Positions 22,901 through 34,400 of a stretch of 64,000 nucleotides of DNA are shown piece after piece. The stretch spans positions 2,587,330 to 2,651,329 of the forward strand of contig JAJEKV010000056.1 of NCBI GenBank assembly GCA_021234155.1, given 5' to 3'. Source of the DNA: Isoetes taiwanensis. Taxonomy: Eukaryota > Streptophyta > Lycopodiopsida > Isoetales > Isoetaceae. The notes beneath the pieces were generated by a model. The model had not been told where the DNA came from. It saw only the letters and a program-made list of their open reading frames with translations, and did no database searches. The position numbers were made by a program, and so were the translations under genes. Numbering within the stretch: position 1 is the stretch's first letter; each line of letters starts with the position of its first letter.

Positions 22901-23515
22901 CCACATGGCAATGGTCTTGCTGAAAGTACCAAGAAGACTCTGATCATCATTTTAAAGAAGATTTGTGACGCTTCCAGGACAGATTGGAAGGAAAAGTTAC
23001 CAACTGTTTTATGGGCCTACAACACCACTTACAAAGTTGCCACAGGGCAGACACCTTTCCGACTCGTGTATGGCCAAGAGGCTTTGATGCCTTTTGAGTT
23101 TGTTCTGCCCACTCTCAAATTTCAACCCGCTTCTGTACATGATCCCCCTACTGCTTTACGTGGAAGGGTTTATCAGTTGCAACAACTAAATGAAATTTGC
23201 AGGGATGCCTATCTCAGGATTCTTGTTGGACAACAATTGAGGAAATCCTGGAATGACAAACCGATCAAAACAAAAACTTTCAATGAAGGAGATTTAGTTC
23301 TTCTCTATGACTCTAGATACAAGAATTTTCCAGGCAAGCTCAAATTTCATTGGCTTGACCCTTACAAAATTATTAAGGTGGTACAACCAAGTGTGTTTCA
23401 ACTCGCTGAACTCGATGGCACTCCATTGCCTACCTTGGTTAATGGCTTTCGCGTCAAAACATTTTATACAGACTCATCATACGACACACTCTATGACACA
23501 GACACGGGTGATTAA
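19960..23515 (+). pseudogene. Gypsy pol: protease, RT, RNase H, integrase (broken)
   Basis: The protease active site reads IDGGSAVN near 19995, with TAA stops at about 20035 and 20130. Reverse transcriptase is recognisable from about 20950 (many stops to 21220) and then runs well from 21241: YKVVPFGLSNSPPTFHR and LLGHVVS. Its catalytic box is FQDD at 21385-21396 instead of the usual YxDD. RNase H begins FHVHVDVSAFAIG (21817) and ends FFVDHQTLLYL. Integrase (22550-23515) has GMDFVGPI, SDWGVHF and LAESTKK as its three acidic sites, with a TAA at 22838-22840. The final frame (22856-23515) is open and ends without a chromodomain. The element is inactive. Confidence 0.88.
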
Positions 23516-23594
23516 GCAACTGCCTTATATTATATAAAAAAAGAGTAAGATTACAAAACTGGGTATAGCCCTTACTTAACCGCATGGGCATCTG

Positions 23595-24074
23595 CTATTC
23601 CGGGTTCGGCGCAATGCAGACCCACAGGATCACATAGCCATGCTTCGAATTATAGCGAAGGTGCAGAATTATGTCCACATAATTGGTCTGGGGGTTGGGA
23701 TTATCAGCAGATGCCGCCAGCCACCCGTCCATTGGAATTCCTTTGTTTTTCAATTTCCAGAGGTCCAGATCGTTCATTCAGCATGTCATCCATTCTAAAT
23801 AGTTCTTCGGCGTAGTGTTCACCATCTCCATAGCCGTTGTGATTGTGTTCTCGACTCCATCTTTCTTCGTCTTATATAGCCCTATCGTCTCTTGGCTGCT
23901 ACGGTGGCCCAATGATGGGTTAGTATACGCATTTTTATACATATGTACGCATGCTTGGCAAGCATGCAGCCTAGAGTCCATATAAGTAAGGGTTTGGCCT
24001 ATTTGGAAAAGGATTTTTCCAAGAGAGAGCTTTTGGAATTTTGTAAAGCTGAGGAGGCCAAAGAAGGATTGCAC
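23595..24074 (-). pseudogene. Antisense ORF downstream of gypsy pol
   Basis: Two minus-strand frames (24074-23778 and 23777-23595) are the same reading frame, separated only by a TGA at 23780-23778. Together they would give about 158 codons. The frame contains KNYLEWMTC before the stop and GIPMDGWLAASADNP after it, and looks protein-like rather than low-complexity. I do not recognise a domain. Some Tat-lineage gypsy elements carry antisense genes at this place, so it may be such a gene with a premature stop. A host exon is the alternative. Confidence 0.4.
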
Positions 24075-24365
24075 CAGAAGGATTAGCTAAAGACGCAGAG
24101 CTAGTATGACATCAATCTTTTTCTTTCAGGTGGGGTTTACTAAGTTAACTGAGGTTTGATGAGGTTTGATGTTGGCTGCCATGATTAGATTCAAATATGC
24201 TTCTATATGCTTCAATAAGTTGGTTATGTCTTATGTTTGAGAAGCTCTGACAAGATCAGAAACCTTTACAATCAGATGGGTTGCACTTAAATCGTAGTAT
24301 GCAGGATTAGTTGCCAAGGATGAAATCAATCTTGGGTTTTGGGTGCCTTTGTATAACTATGGAAT

Positions 24366-24565
24366 TGTTGAGGATAATCTTGCACCTCTTGGTGTGGATC
24401 GATGATGTGGCATGCCCTTTGGGCTGAATGGTCATCTCTCCAAGAGACACATCTCCATGATCAGACACACCTCTTCATAATCCATCCTATAAATGTACAA
24501 GCCAAGGCTGAGGCTATTCCAGTCATTCAGATCAATATATGCTTCCGCTATTAATATTTGTGAGA
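24366..24565 (+). repeat. TR-GAG 5' LTR
   Basis: 200 bp, TGTTGAGG...TGTGAGA. A TATA-like CTATAAAT at 24487-24494 would place the transcription start about 30 bp further on, inside the LTR. Confidence 0.93.
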
Positions 24566-24577
24566 TGGTATCAGAGC
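24566..24577 (+). promoter_or_regulatory. TR-GAG primer-binding site
   Basis: TGGTATCAGAGC, the standard plant initiator tRNA-Met complement, abuts the LTR. Confidence 0.93.
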
Positions 24578-24901
24578 CTCAGGCTTGAATTCTTGGGCAT
24601 ACAAGAAGGAGATTCGACAAAGGAAAGAAATCAAATCAGAAGAAATGTAAGAGCAGAAATCTTCTAAACCTGGGAGGGCAATCACCCTCTGATTGCGCCT
24701 GCATGAGGTTTGCTCCGCTTGATCTTCAGCCGATCAACCAAAGAAATGCCGATGTTCCTGTTTCGTCCGTTGTTCCTCTTTTCCGTTTGAGGTCTAAAAC
24801 TTTAAACGTGGCATTTCTCATGCCATTTATAAGTTTTGTTAACATTTTGATATTTTACTAAAATTATTGGTTTAATAAACCATTAAATATCATTGGAAAC
24901 C

Positions 24902-25711
24902 ATGGATACTCTATCCAAGGGTAAATATGTTGTAATCGAAAAATTCAACGGCGAAAACTTCCACACTTGGCAAGTCAAGATGAAGTTCCATTTAATCGAG
25001 AAAGATTTATTTGGAGTCGTCGATGGTTCTGAGAAGAAACCAAGTGATGCTGTCGAGCTTGTGAAATGGGAATTAAAGAATAAGAAAGCTATGGCCATGA
25101 TTAGATTGGGATTAGGAGACTCGCAAATTCACCATGTGGATTTCTCCAAATCTGCAAGAGATATCTGGAATGCTCTCGATCAAATCTTTGGAGCGCAAAT
25201 CAAGCATTCAAAGGTACTTCTAAAGAGAAAACTATTTGAAATTCGAATGGATGAAGGAGAAAGCCTTGCTGAACATCTAAATGAGTTAAGATCCATTCTG
25301 AATCAATTAGCCGGGATCAACGCAAGAGTAGAGGAAGATGATGTGAAAGCAATTTTATTCCAAAGTCTTCCATCTTCTTTCGGTAATGCTATAACCACTC
25401 TCCAGATTGTAGAACATCTTACTTTTGAGCAGATTATTGCCTCTTTACTGGAAGAAGAGCGCAAATTGCGAAAGCAAGATCTTTCCTCTGTGGCAATGTT
25501 TGCTAAGGGAAAGGATAAACAAGGAGAAAGTGAAGAACAAAATGATGGCACTAGCAATATGGCAGAAAGAAAACCAGGAAAATGTCGCTATTGTGGAAAA
25601 GCTGGCCATTGGGCACGAGATTGTCGAAAGAAGAAAAATGACGAATCAAAATCTAAAGAACCTGAACTCAAAAGCGAAGATGACGAAGACTTAGGTTTCT
25701 TAGGTCTATGA
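24902..25711 (+). CDS. gag: TR-GAG Gag protein (UBN2-type, CCHC), intact
   Basis: Structural protein that packages the element RNA. The ATG at 24902 sits in a good context (AACCATGG). The reading frame of 269 codons is uninterrupted to TGA at 25709-25711. A copia-type UBN2/retrotran_gag domain spans residues about 10-190: KFNGENFHTWQVKM, ARDIWNALDQIFG, ESLAEHLNELRSIL and LPSSFGNAI. A Lys-rich linker leads to a single zinc knuckle, CRYCGKAGHWARDC (C-x2-C-x4-H-x4-C), and an acidic tail ending EDLGFLGL. No protease motif follows before the 3' LTR. An intact frame between near-identical LTRs suggests recent mobility in trans. Confidence 0.93.
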   Translation: MDTLSKGKYVVIEKFNGENFHTWQVKMKFHLIEKDLFGVVDGSEKKPSDAVELVKWELKNKKAMAMIRLGLGDSQIHHVDFSKSARDIWNALDQIFGAQIKHSKVLLKRKLFEIRMDEGESLAEHLNELRSILNQLAGINARVEEDDVKAILFQSLPSSFGNAITTLQIVEHLTFEQIIASLLEEERKLRKQDLSSVAMFAKGKDKQGESEEQNDGTSNMAERKPGKCRYCGKAGHWARDCRKKKNDESKSKEPELKSEDDEDLGFLGL

Positions 25712-25865
25712 ATGCAGATAAGAAGAAGTCACTAAAGGGTGATTGGGACTCCAAGCAGACAATTGCCGGACTAGGAGACAAGTTGATTGGAAGAATCAAC
25801 AATCTTATCTGGTCATTGGTCTTAGGTCATATATTAGATATGCTATATTATAGAGATGCTAGATT

Positions 25866-25874
25866 ATGGGAGGG
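25866..25874 (+). promoter_or_regulatory. TR-GAG polypurine tract
   Basis: ATGGGAGGG immediately precedes the 3' LTR. Confidence 0.85.
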
Positions 25875-26074
25875 TGTTGAGGATAATCTTGCACCTCTTG
25901 GTGTGGATCGATGATGTGGCATGCCCTTTGGGCTGAATGGTCATCTCTCCAAGAGACACATCTCCATGATCAGACACACCTCTTCATAATCCATCCTATA
26001 AATGTACAAGCCAAGGCTAGGGCTATTCCAGTCATTCAGATCAATATATGCTTCCGCTATTAATATTTGTGAGA
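25875..26074 (+). repeat. TR-GAG 3' LTR
   Basis: 200 bp. Differs from the 5' copy only at GA versus AG within AAGGCT[GA/AG]GGC. Followed by GGAAT. Confidence 0.93.
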
Positions 26075-26079
26075 GGAAT

Positions 26080-27115
26080 TAGCTCAAGGAAGACTTGCAT
26101 GAATTAAAGACCTTCTTGTAAAACATCACGAGAGCTTTAAGAGTTACTAAATTGCTTTAGCTCGGATTTAAGATGAGAGTCGAAGTAGCCCAGCAAGCAC
26201 AGATTTGATAAGACCGATTAAAAGCATTGTAAGTCACCGGATTGGCCCTATAATTGCAAGATGAGGAAGGAATCAAGTTATCTATAAGTGGGTCAGATTG
26301 AAACAACATGAAAGGGGCCGAATTTATTTCATAGCATCCATATTTGAGAAAATCAAGGCAAATTTAGAATGAATTAAGGCTTCTGGATAGAGCCCAAATG
26401 TTGGCTTGGTTCTGAAAGAGAGGAAATTCGGCTTAGAAACTCTTGAAAGTAGGCTGTACTAGTAGCATAAAGGCCAAAATTGCATGATCAGAGCCGATTC
26501 ATGCAGATTCCTATGTTGAGAAAGAGATGAAAATCTGCTGTTGTAGATTGTAACTATTTGGGTTTCGTTGCTATTTCTTTTGTTGTCTATATTTGGAGTT
26601 GTCATCAATTTGTTGCCTTATCAAATTGTTGGAATGCTTAGTTATAAAGCTAAGTAATCAATGGATTTAATTGGCTTGCACTTTGGCTTAAGGGAAAGAA
26701 AGGATTTAACCAACAGAGGAGATCCAAGCATGAAGAGCTGGGGAGAATAATTATGTGTACTAAGAACATGCATCGTTGTAAATGATTGAATTTATTAAAC
26801 TAAGGAATTATAGATCATAAGATTAATAATTGTAAGTCTGAGTTAAGGGAATACATGCAGTTACGATCACGAGACCCTGTGGATTTTTAAGCCACAAGTG
26901 CAAAATTTTGAGTTTGCACATTAGATGCATTAATAAATCCCTTAGCTATGTAAAGTGGGTTTTTAATTGGAATATTAAAAACTTTAGCTAACAATTGTTA
27001 AAGATAAATGAAATGGTAAGGTCCAACTTGGACAGGGGTCAACTTTAACACAAGTCTCACAGAAACCACAACTTATATTTGCGGTAAATAGATATTTTCT
27101 AAAATTTATGAAATA
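26080..27115. other. Unassigned AT-rich sequence
   Basis: No gene or repeat recognised between the TR-GAG element and the LINE-C tail. Confidence 0.5.
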
Positions 27116-27128
27116 CGTAGTAGTAGTA

Positions 27129-27220
<92 letters not shown>
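27116..27220 (+). repeat. (TAG)n/(TAA)n tract, the LINE-C 3' tail
   Basis: About five TAG and thirty TAA copies. It abuts the LINE 3' end and reads (ATT)n on the coding strand. LINE-B ends in a different short repeat, so the tract is best read as a retrotransposition tail, later expanded. Confidence 0.85.
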
Positions 27221-27284
27221 TGATTGATTCACACTTCGAGAGACCCAAAGGGCCATGAAGCGAACGAATTTACATCATCATATC

Positions 27285-30200
27285 TCAAAGTTTGAGCAAA
27301 AAATTTCTATGTAATTCCAGCTCTTTGAGGTAGCTGCCTAGTTTTTGTGGGTTCAGCTGGTGTAAGGAGTAATAATCAGTACAGGTTATCTTATGTCTCT
27401 CTCTTAGTTCTTTATAGCAGCTGCAATTTAAGAATACGTGTATCTCATCTTCTATGGCATCCGTCTTACACAACGTACATTTTCTCTCTTCCCTTGGAAT
27501 CCTATGCCACCTACTGCTCCCACTGAGCCCGCTGAGATCCATCCCACTCCCCGGATATTGGGACGGATAAGTAACTTTATACCAGATACATTAATAGGGG
27601 ATTCAATTCTTTCCTGTAGAACTCAATTCTAGATCCTTGCGTCTGACAAATTTTGTCCACATATTTCATTTGTACCAGATCCCTGATGGCTATATCAGTA
27701 TCAGGCCAGTCCCTTTCCTCAATCCCCCATCTGCGCCCCCATTCTACAACATCATGGTGCCATCCTTTTGTTTCAGATTCTGCTGCAGCAAGACATGGCA
27801 GGCGTGTGGCTTCCAGACCTTTCAGTCTGACCATGAAATTAAGGGCCAAGCATAAGCCCTCAGCTTCTAGGGGCAGCAATCCTGTCTCAGCCAATAGAAT
27901 TTGGTAAGGAATTTGATGCCTAACTCCTAGCTCCTCCTTAAGAAACTTTTCATTACACATTCTTTTTTCCCCCACTGCCTTGCTGAAATAGCTGGACCCC
28001 ATATTTGGACACCATAGAGAAGAACTGTTTGCACCAGAGTTTTGAACAGCATGCATCTCAGGTGCCAATCCACGAAGATCGATTCCCATTACGGTTTCTC
28101 AACATCTGATACATGGCTCGCTTGCCACCCGTGATTCTTTTATTTATGCATTTTTTCCAAGAGTAGTTTGAACAAACTTCCAAACCCAGATATTTATATG
28201 TCTCAACAACTTCGACTTGAATCCCTTTATAATTAAATTCTGGTCTCTGCACTGTTCCTATAACCATAATCTTTGTTTTGGACAATTCACTGACATACCT
28301 TTTTCGTCGCAGAAAGTAGCCAAGTTATCCAGATGATCATGTAACCCATTTGCATCTTCCGAAATCAACACGATATCATCTGCATACAACAAAAGCTGGA
28401 TCACGTAACCCAAACGTGCACCCGCTTCACCTCGATCTCTCAACCACTGCTCCAACTCGTCTATAAACACCCCGAATAAGGTCGGAGACAACGGACAACC
28501 TTGTTTCACTCCTATAGTGCTGGGAATTTCTTCAGGGATATCAGCTGCCAACTTTGCAATAACTTCTTCATAGAGACGTGTCACTGCACCTTTTAAGGAA
28601 TCTGGAACCCCAAGTTTCTCAAGCCTCTCTGCTAAACTGCTCCGTGAGACCGAATCAAACGCTTTTGCAAAATCAATGAAAGCCAAAAACAATTTTTTCC
28701 TTGGAGCTTTTGCTCTTTCTATCAAGCTCCTAAGCGTGAGTATGTGGTCTAGGGTATATGCCTTTTTCTGAAACCAGCCTGTCCTATTGCTCGTTTATCC
28801 ATGGCTTCTAACCAGCTACTCAACTTAGCCTCCAATATCCCTCCAAACAGTTTTGCAAACACACTCCCTATCATAATTGTCCGGTAATTACTTACATTTG
28901 ATCTATCCCCTGATTTATGAACATGCACTATCTTGCAATATCTCCATTCTTTGGGCAGGCCATCTTTTGACGCCTGATTTAAGAGATCAGTGAGAATTGG
29001 TACCAAGCTTTCCCCTCCCCATTTCAGTAGCTCCGCTGTGATCCCCTGTAAATCTCGTGCTTTCCCATTTGCCATCTTCCCTAGCTGATTTTCAACATCC
29101 TCTACGGTGAACAGGTTATCATTCACAGTGTGGAGAGTCATAGAGCCTGCATCAGGTACCAAATACAATTTTCGGGCCAGCTGTAACAAATCTGAAATAT
29201 CCAGTGGCACACTATCTTTCTTGCCTTTAAGATGTGACCAGAATGATTTCGGGTTACGCTCAAGCTGATAGACCAGTTTAGACTGCATATTTTTATAGTA
29301 ATCCCTTTTCTTTTTCCGAAGCAACTTCTTATACCAGCTCAGTTTGATTCTACAATCTTTGCCAAGCATGACCCTTGCCTGCACACACTCGTCATCCCAC
29401 CATGAGTTGCATGGGCCTTTCCTTCTCTGCTTAGTCACTCCCAGAGAAGTCCTTGCAGCTAATAGCAACATCTCTGAAAGCATTTGGGCATCCTGCTTTA
29501 TACTACCAGTTTGCTCATAGTCTTCCAAAAGACTTGACAAGCATTCTGCATACTCATCTCGTTTATGAGCTGGTGCTTTCATGCTGTCTGCCTAAAACTT
29601 GAGTTCAAACCACAAGAGTGCATGATCACTCTCTCGAAGCTTATCCAACACCTGAAAGTTTGAAAGCAAATCTGATTTATCGGAAGCAAGCAGATAATCT
29701 ATTGTACTTTCTCCATTCCAGGATGTCGAACTGCCTGATGCTGGGAACCGTGGGATTCCATTCATGATTTTAAGATCACAACAACTGCCAAGTTCAAGCA
29801 AAAAATTACCCATAGTGTTTTCAGTCTTGTCTTGTGATTGTCTCTCGTATGCCGGATCCTTTATTTCTTTAACAGGTGATCTCCATCCTTGAGTGCTGCC
29901 CTCCCGTTCGCGCATTGAAGTCTCCAACAATGAATATCTCTCCCCTGTCCTGCAATTCCAGTCCTTGCATGCTTAGTTCATGCAAAGGCCGATCTCTAAA
30001 CCCAACATGATCATACAAAGGCACGTTTAGTGGAGCATAATAGCAGATTCCAACAAAAGCCACTTTGCCGCTTCCTTGTATTTTAATCCACATGTGTTGC
30101 TGGCTGGCATGCTTCAATTCTAACGATACATTAAGTGTGAGATAAGATCGCACATATATACCGATTCCTCTGTATCCTCTCACCATGCCTGTGTCTTTGA

Positions 30201-30384
30201 AATTCCACACTGAATCCAAGATTTCATACCCTTGTAGATGTGGTAAACCATTCATTTGGTGCTCCCAGGTTTCACAAAAGAGAATTAGATCAGCTCTATT
30301 CCACAAATCTGTTGTAGCTTGTACTTTAGCCTTGTTGATTCCATGTACATTCCAGACCAGGACCCTCAGGGTCTCGTTTCCCTA
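27285..30384 (-). pseudogene. LINE-C ORF2: endonuclease, reverse transcriptase, Cys/His C-terminus
   Basis: The endonuclease starts at about 30384 with LRVLVWNVHG, then ETW, VGDFNAR and DYLLAS...ESDHALLWF, ending near 29592 at a TAG. In the same frame the linker and RT N-terminus run 29582-28749 (WWDDECVQAR, LPKEWRYCKIVHVHKSGD). The palm follows at 28725-28258, with FIDFAKAFDSVS, GVKQGCPLSPTLFG and QLLLYADDIVLIS. The thumb is in two frames to 27577. The C-terminal CTLCKTDAIEDEIHVFLNC lies near 27470-27415. Frameshifts are visible near 29900, 28735, 28270, 28075 and 27560. All catalytic motifs are still readable. Confidence 0.88.
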
Positions 30385-31112
30385 TTCATTGCGGCTTGGC
30401 GTCTCTTCATTATCACTTTGCTTTCGTCCATTTTGATCTAGGAAAGCGATAAATCCTTCATCCCTGGCGTCCTTCACCTTTGCCAATTCTTGCTTTTTCA
30501 ATTCTAATTGCGCGGGTGTAAGATCAAAATCTAACCAAATCATGTGTCCTTTTTCGGTGCACTACGATTTTGTAGCACCACGCTCTCGCGATGTTCTATC
30601 TCCTGAATTTCACCAGATAGGCCTTGAGGCCCTACACGTCCAATTCTTACGCAATTCATAAACTTCGGGATCATGTAAGTGCATTGTCTCTTTGAAAAAA
30701 TTTCAACCACAACATTCACGTCTTCATTTTCATCCTCCTTCGACCTGAAATCTTGAGGTTCTTGGCCCTCATTTCACGATCCATCCGCTCATTGGAAATT
30801 CTTTTCAGTGTTTGTGCAATTGTTCTTTTGTCACTCCGATACCATGCCTCTGTTATGCTTGCCATCATATGTACTTGTGAATCAGTGACCTTCTCTTTTT
30901 GTGCCAAGACTTCTTTCAATTCTTTGTTTTGCACCTGTAATTCCCGGTTTTGAGATAGTACCGCTCAATCATCTTACGTTGATTCCGATTAAGGAAACGA
31001 CTTGTTCAACTAGCTTCTGCAACCTTATGATTTCAGCTTTCATTTCCGTTAAAGAAGATAGAATCGTCTCCTCATCATCGTATCCTTTAGCTGGCGTCCT
31101 GTTCTTCCCCAT
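30382..31112 (-). pseudogene. LINE-C ORF1: coiled-coil RNA-binding protein (frameshifted)
   Basis: The ATG at 31112-31110 begins MGKNRTPAKGYDDEE and a leucine-rich helix (LTEMKAEIIRLQKL). A frame change near 30970 leads to a coiled-coil rich in Gln/Glu/Lys (RELQVQNKELKEVLAQKEK) and a basic region. Then EDVNVVVEIFSKR and CVRIGRVGPQG resemble the RRM-like core of L1-type ORF1 proteins. Its C-terminus, PAQLELKKQELAKVKDARDE, is also typical. The stop TAG at 30384-30382 is followed in the same frame by the ORF2 endonuclease, so only one stop codon separates the two ORFs. Confidence 0.65.
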
Positions 31113-31190
31113 GGGAGAGGAACGGAATCGGACAGGGGGGATACCCCTGGTGCTCCTTACCGATTTTCGTATTTTAAAAAACCCTAGGCG

Positions 31191-31485
31191 CTAAACCTTA
31201 GGCGCAATTACCGAGCCGCTCAGTGTGCATGGAGCAAAAAGGTACTTTTCTCAGGTACTTCATTGCAAGTACAAATTTTAAAGCGATCGAGGAAAAGTGT
31301 TATGTATGGCATACATGTTGTAACCCGATTCTCAGGCACAACCACAAGCTCGGTTCTTCTTCCAACTCTGTATTGAATGGTGTGCATATTCCTTAGTTTG
31401 CCATACCTTTTTCACACTCACTGCTGATGGTACGAAGGCCTAGAAGGCGGACAAATATAACACAACTTTCATATGTATAACTTTG
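31191..31485. other. Short unassigned spacer between two LINEs
   Basis: No feature recognised. Confidence 0.4.
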
Positions 31486-34400
31486 ATTTTTTATTTTTTT
31501 TTTAGGGATAAACAAGATTTTATTTATTTAGAGAAAATGATACAAAGCCACATGGGATGCACCCATCTACGAATATGAGATGGGGATAGCTACATGGCTC
31601 CAGCTTGTACTATTCTCTTTTTTAATCTAGAGCAGATTTAAATATATGCCCTATACTTCTTCCTTTACTTCTTCTTGACTTTCAAACACTAACCTAAATT
31701 TTTTAAGTCTTTCTAGTACCACGTGGAATAGCTGGTTTCATGACATGAATTTCTCCTGATTCTCATCGAAGATTAGGGCGTTCCTCCTTTTCCATATTGA
31801 CCAAATCATCCAGGAAAGGACATCTTTTTCACGGGACACCATTCTGGAGGGAGAATTCCCAATAGCAATTCCTTAGTTCCTAAAGAGTACCCAAAGCTAT
31901 CTAGACTCCAGGCCCATACTTCTTGTAGCATCTCACATTCCACCAGGCAATGTTCTATGGATTCCTCTTCCTCTTTACACGAGGGGCAGAGTGGGCTCAC
32001 ATTATTGTCCCGTTTGGAGACTAGATGATTAACCCTTGGGTAGATCACTTGTCAAAGAGCGGCATTGATTCTGGAGGAAGATATTTCATCCAAGCATTTC
32101 TCGAGATGTTTTTAAGGTTGTCCTCCATGATCACTAGCTCCCACTTGGTAGATACTGGAAGTAACCCTTTAGTCTTCAAATTATTGTAACATGACTTCAC
32201 AAATTTGTTTTGCTGTATAGAAGGATGCATGACCCATGTGTTATGATCTCCTCTACACATTGTGTTTGGGAGTACCGTAGCCACACATTCCCAAATTATT
32301 TTATCTGCTTCCTTTAAACCGAAGCGGACCTGAAAAGCTGCCCAGCTGGCTAATTGCTCACCCATATACCATTGAGCACAAGAATGTATACCACAATTTT
32401 TCCATCTCTTCACAATCCTTGCATCAACCACTATACCTAAAGGGCCTGTTTATTGTGCATTTCCACTGGTATCCACCATGGAGGGAGGTCTCTGCTTCAA
32501 ATTTGCTGATATCAAGCGTGAATAGCTTCTTTATGGTGTTCCTAGCCGAAATAAGTTCCTTCGGGAAGTGGGAGGCTTCTCTGCTTGGCTTAAGATCAAA
32601 GAAGAGTGACCATGGGAGCGATACCTTGACGGCGGGCTTACTATGCTTGCATGAAAATAATAGAGCCTGGATGATGAGGTGCATACCTGGAGACTTCACC
32701 TTTTTCTGCAGGATCATCCATATGAATTTGGCTATTAATACTTTGCTCTGTAATACTATGTCAAACATACCAATTCTCCCTTCTGTTTTGTCCCTCTTGC
32801 ACTTCCACCAAGCAATTTTGACCACTGCACCTTCTTTGTTTATGCCCTGGATGAAGTTGCGAATCAACCCTTCTAATTCTTGCACCTTCTCCATAGGAGC
32901 AAGTAGAATTGATGACATGTATATATATGTATTACTTAGCACGTATTTTGCCACAGTAATCCTTCCTACAAGACATAGCTTTGTTACCTTCCACCAATTT
33001 AGGTGTTTATGAAGACCTAGCAGCATTTCGTCCCATATTTGTGCATTGGTGACGTTCATGCCCACTAGGATTCCTAATAGTTGGAGTGCTCGCCCGCAAA
33101 GATAATTTTCCATGGTAAACTTTCTAAACATATAGGATGCATGTTCTCCAAAGGCCACTGCACTGAGCATTTTTTCCAATTTATGAGGCAACCTGAAGCT
33201 ATTGAGAAGGTGGCCAATATTGACTTGCACAAGACAAGTTATTTTCCTCTGCCTCTATAAACAAAAATGAGTCGTCTGCATACTGGTTACAGATTTATTG
33301 AGAACCATCTCACATTTCTAGTCCTTGAATGAGACTGTCTGCAGAGTGTGAGAGAGCTTCTGCTGCTATATTGAAGAGGAAGGGTGCCAAAGGACAACTT
33401 TGCCTGATGCCCCTCTTAATGTCAAATATTGGAGATGGTTCTCCTTGAAATAAGACCGAGGCTCGAGCAGATCTCAGCAGTTTCATTATCCCTTCTGTAA
33501 AAAATTCCCCACAATCCAGCTTGAGCATCGTTCTATGCAAAAAACTCCATCTAATGCTGTCATATGCCTTGGTAAAATCTAGCTTTAGATAGGCTACTTT
33601 TTGACATGTTTTCCTGGCCCTGTGCAAGCCTTCGAAAGCTGCTGCCACATTGCTCAGACTGCTCCTACTCGGGAGGAAGCCAGATTGGGCCTATGAGATA
33701 CTTTCCGCTAAAATTGGTTTGATCTTCTCTGTCATAGCCATGGCTATGATTTTGAAAAATGTAGATCGTAGTGTGATAGGCCTCCAGTCATTAATTGTAC
33801 TTGGCTCCTTACACTTGGGTACCAAGGCGATGCAACCTGTGTTCAATCTTGGATTTAAATTATCAGCTTGCAAGAAATCTATATATGTAGAAAAGATACC
33901 CTCTTTAATCCATTCCCAATTGCATTGGTAGAATTCTATGGGAATTCCATCCATACCCAGACATTTATTTTTAGCCAATAAGAAGGTGGCTTTTTCAAGA
34001 TCCTCAATAGTGAGAGAGCGGCTTAGAATATCTCTTTGGCTAGAGCTCATTATGGGTGAGTGGTAAGTTGTGTGCCCCATTGAAAGCATGGAAATGGTTA
34101 TGTAGGTACCTTTTTAAATCCCTTGGAGATTTGAGAGTCGATCCATCTTCTAGTGAGATGATTGATAGTGTAGTCGATCTCTTCTTTTCTTTAGCTGACT
34201 TGGAGAAACTTGGTGCATTGGTCGACTTCCTTTAGCCAGGTTGATCCTATTTTGCACCTGTTCTCAATTATCTTGACTTCCTCTAATGCCTTTATCTGTT
34301 CGATTATTCCCTTCTCCTCTATCCCAATATTGGGGCCCAATGCTCTAAGTGAGTGGAACTGACTATAAAGGCTATCTAGCTCTCCCTCTTCCTTTGCACT

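Larger units (their letters stand above)
18640..24110 (+). mobile_element. Ty3/gypsy retrotransposon without chromodomain (degenerate)
   Basis: Gag zinc knuckles, protease, reverse transcriptase, RNase H and integrase occur in gypsy order on the plus strand. No LTRs, primer site or target duplication could be found, so the borders are approximate. The C-terminus after integrase lacks a chromodomain. An antisense frame follows pol, an arrangement known in some Tat-lineage elements such as Grande, so assignment to the Tat/Athila side is a tentative inference. Confidence 0.8.
24366..26074 (+). mobile_element. Complete Gag-only LTR retrotransposon (TR-GAG type)
   Basis: Two 200-bp LTRs (24366-24565 and 25875-26074) differ at only two adjacent bases. 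The target duplication GGAAT is present on both sides (24361-24365 and 26075-26079). The primer-binding site TGGTATCAGAGC directly follows the left LTR and a polypurine tract directly precedes the right one. The 1.3-kb interior encodes a full Gag and no polymerase, protease or integrase. It matches the TR-GAG class of plant non-autonomous elements, which depend on enzymes from a copia partner. The near-identical LTRs mean a recent insertion. It lies just beyond the dead gypsy element. Confidence 0.93.
27116..31190 (-). mobile_element. LINE-C, near-full-length non-LTR retrotransposon with (TAA)n tail
   Basis: Minus-strand LINE with ORF1, endonuclease, reverse transcriptase and a C-terminal Cys/His motif. 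Its 3' end merges into a long trinucleotide tract. It is the same family as LINE-B: shared RT sequence (GCPLSPTLFG, FIDELE, QLLLYADD), the same C-x2-C-x9-H-x4-C motif, and the same GGGCCATG-type 3' end. The 5' end is placed near 31190, upstream of the ORF1 start and a short leader. Many frameshifts make it inactive. Confidence 0.85.

Noticed and set aside
26984-27256. Minus ORF encoding a long poly-isoleucine run
   Set aside because: Produced entirely by the (TAA)n tract at the LINE-C tail.
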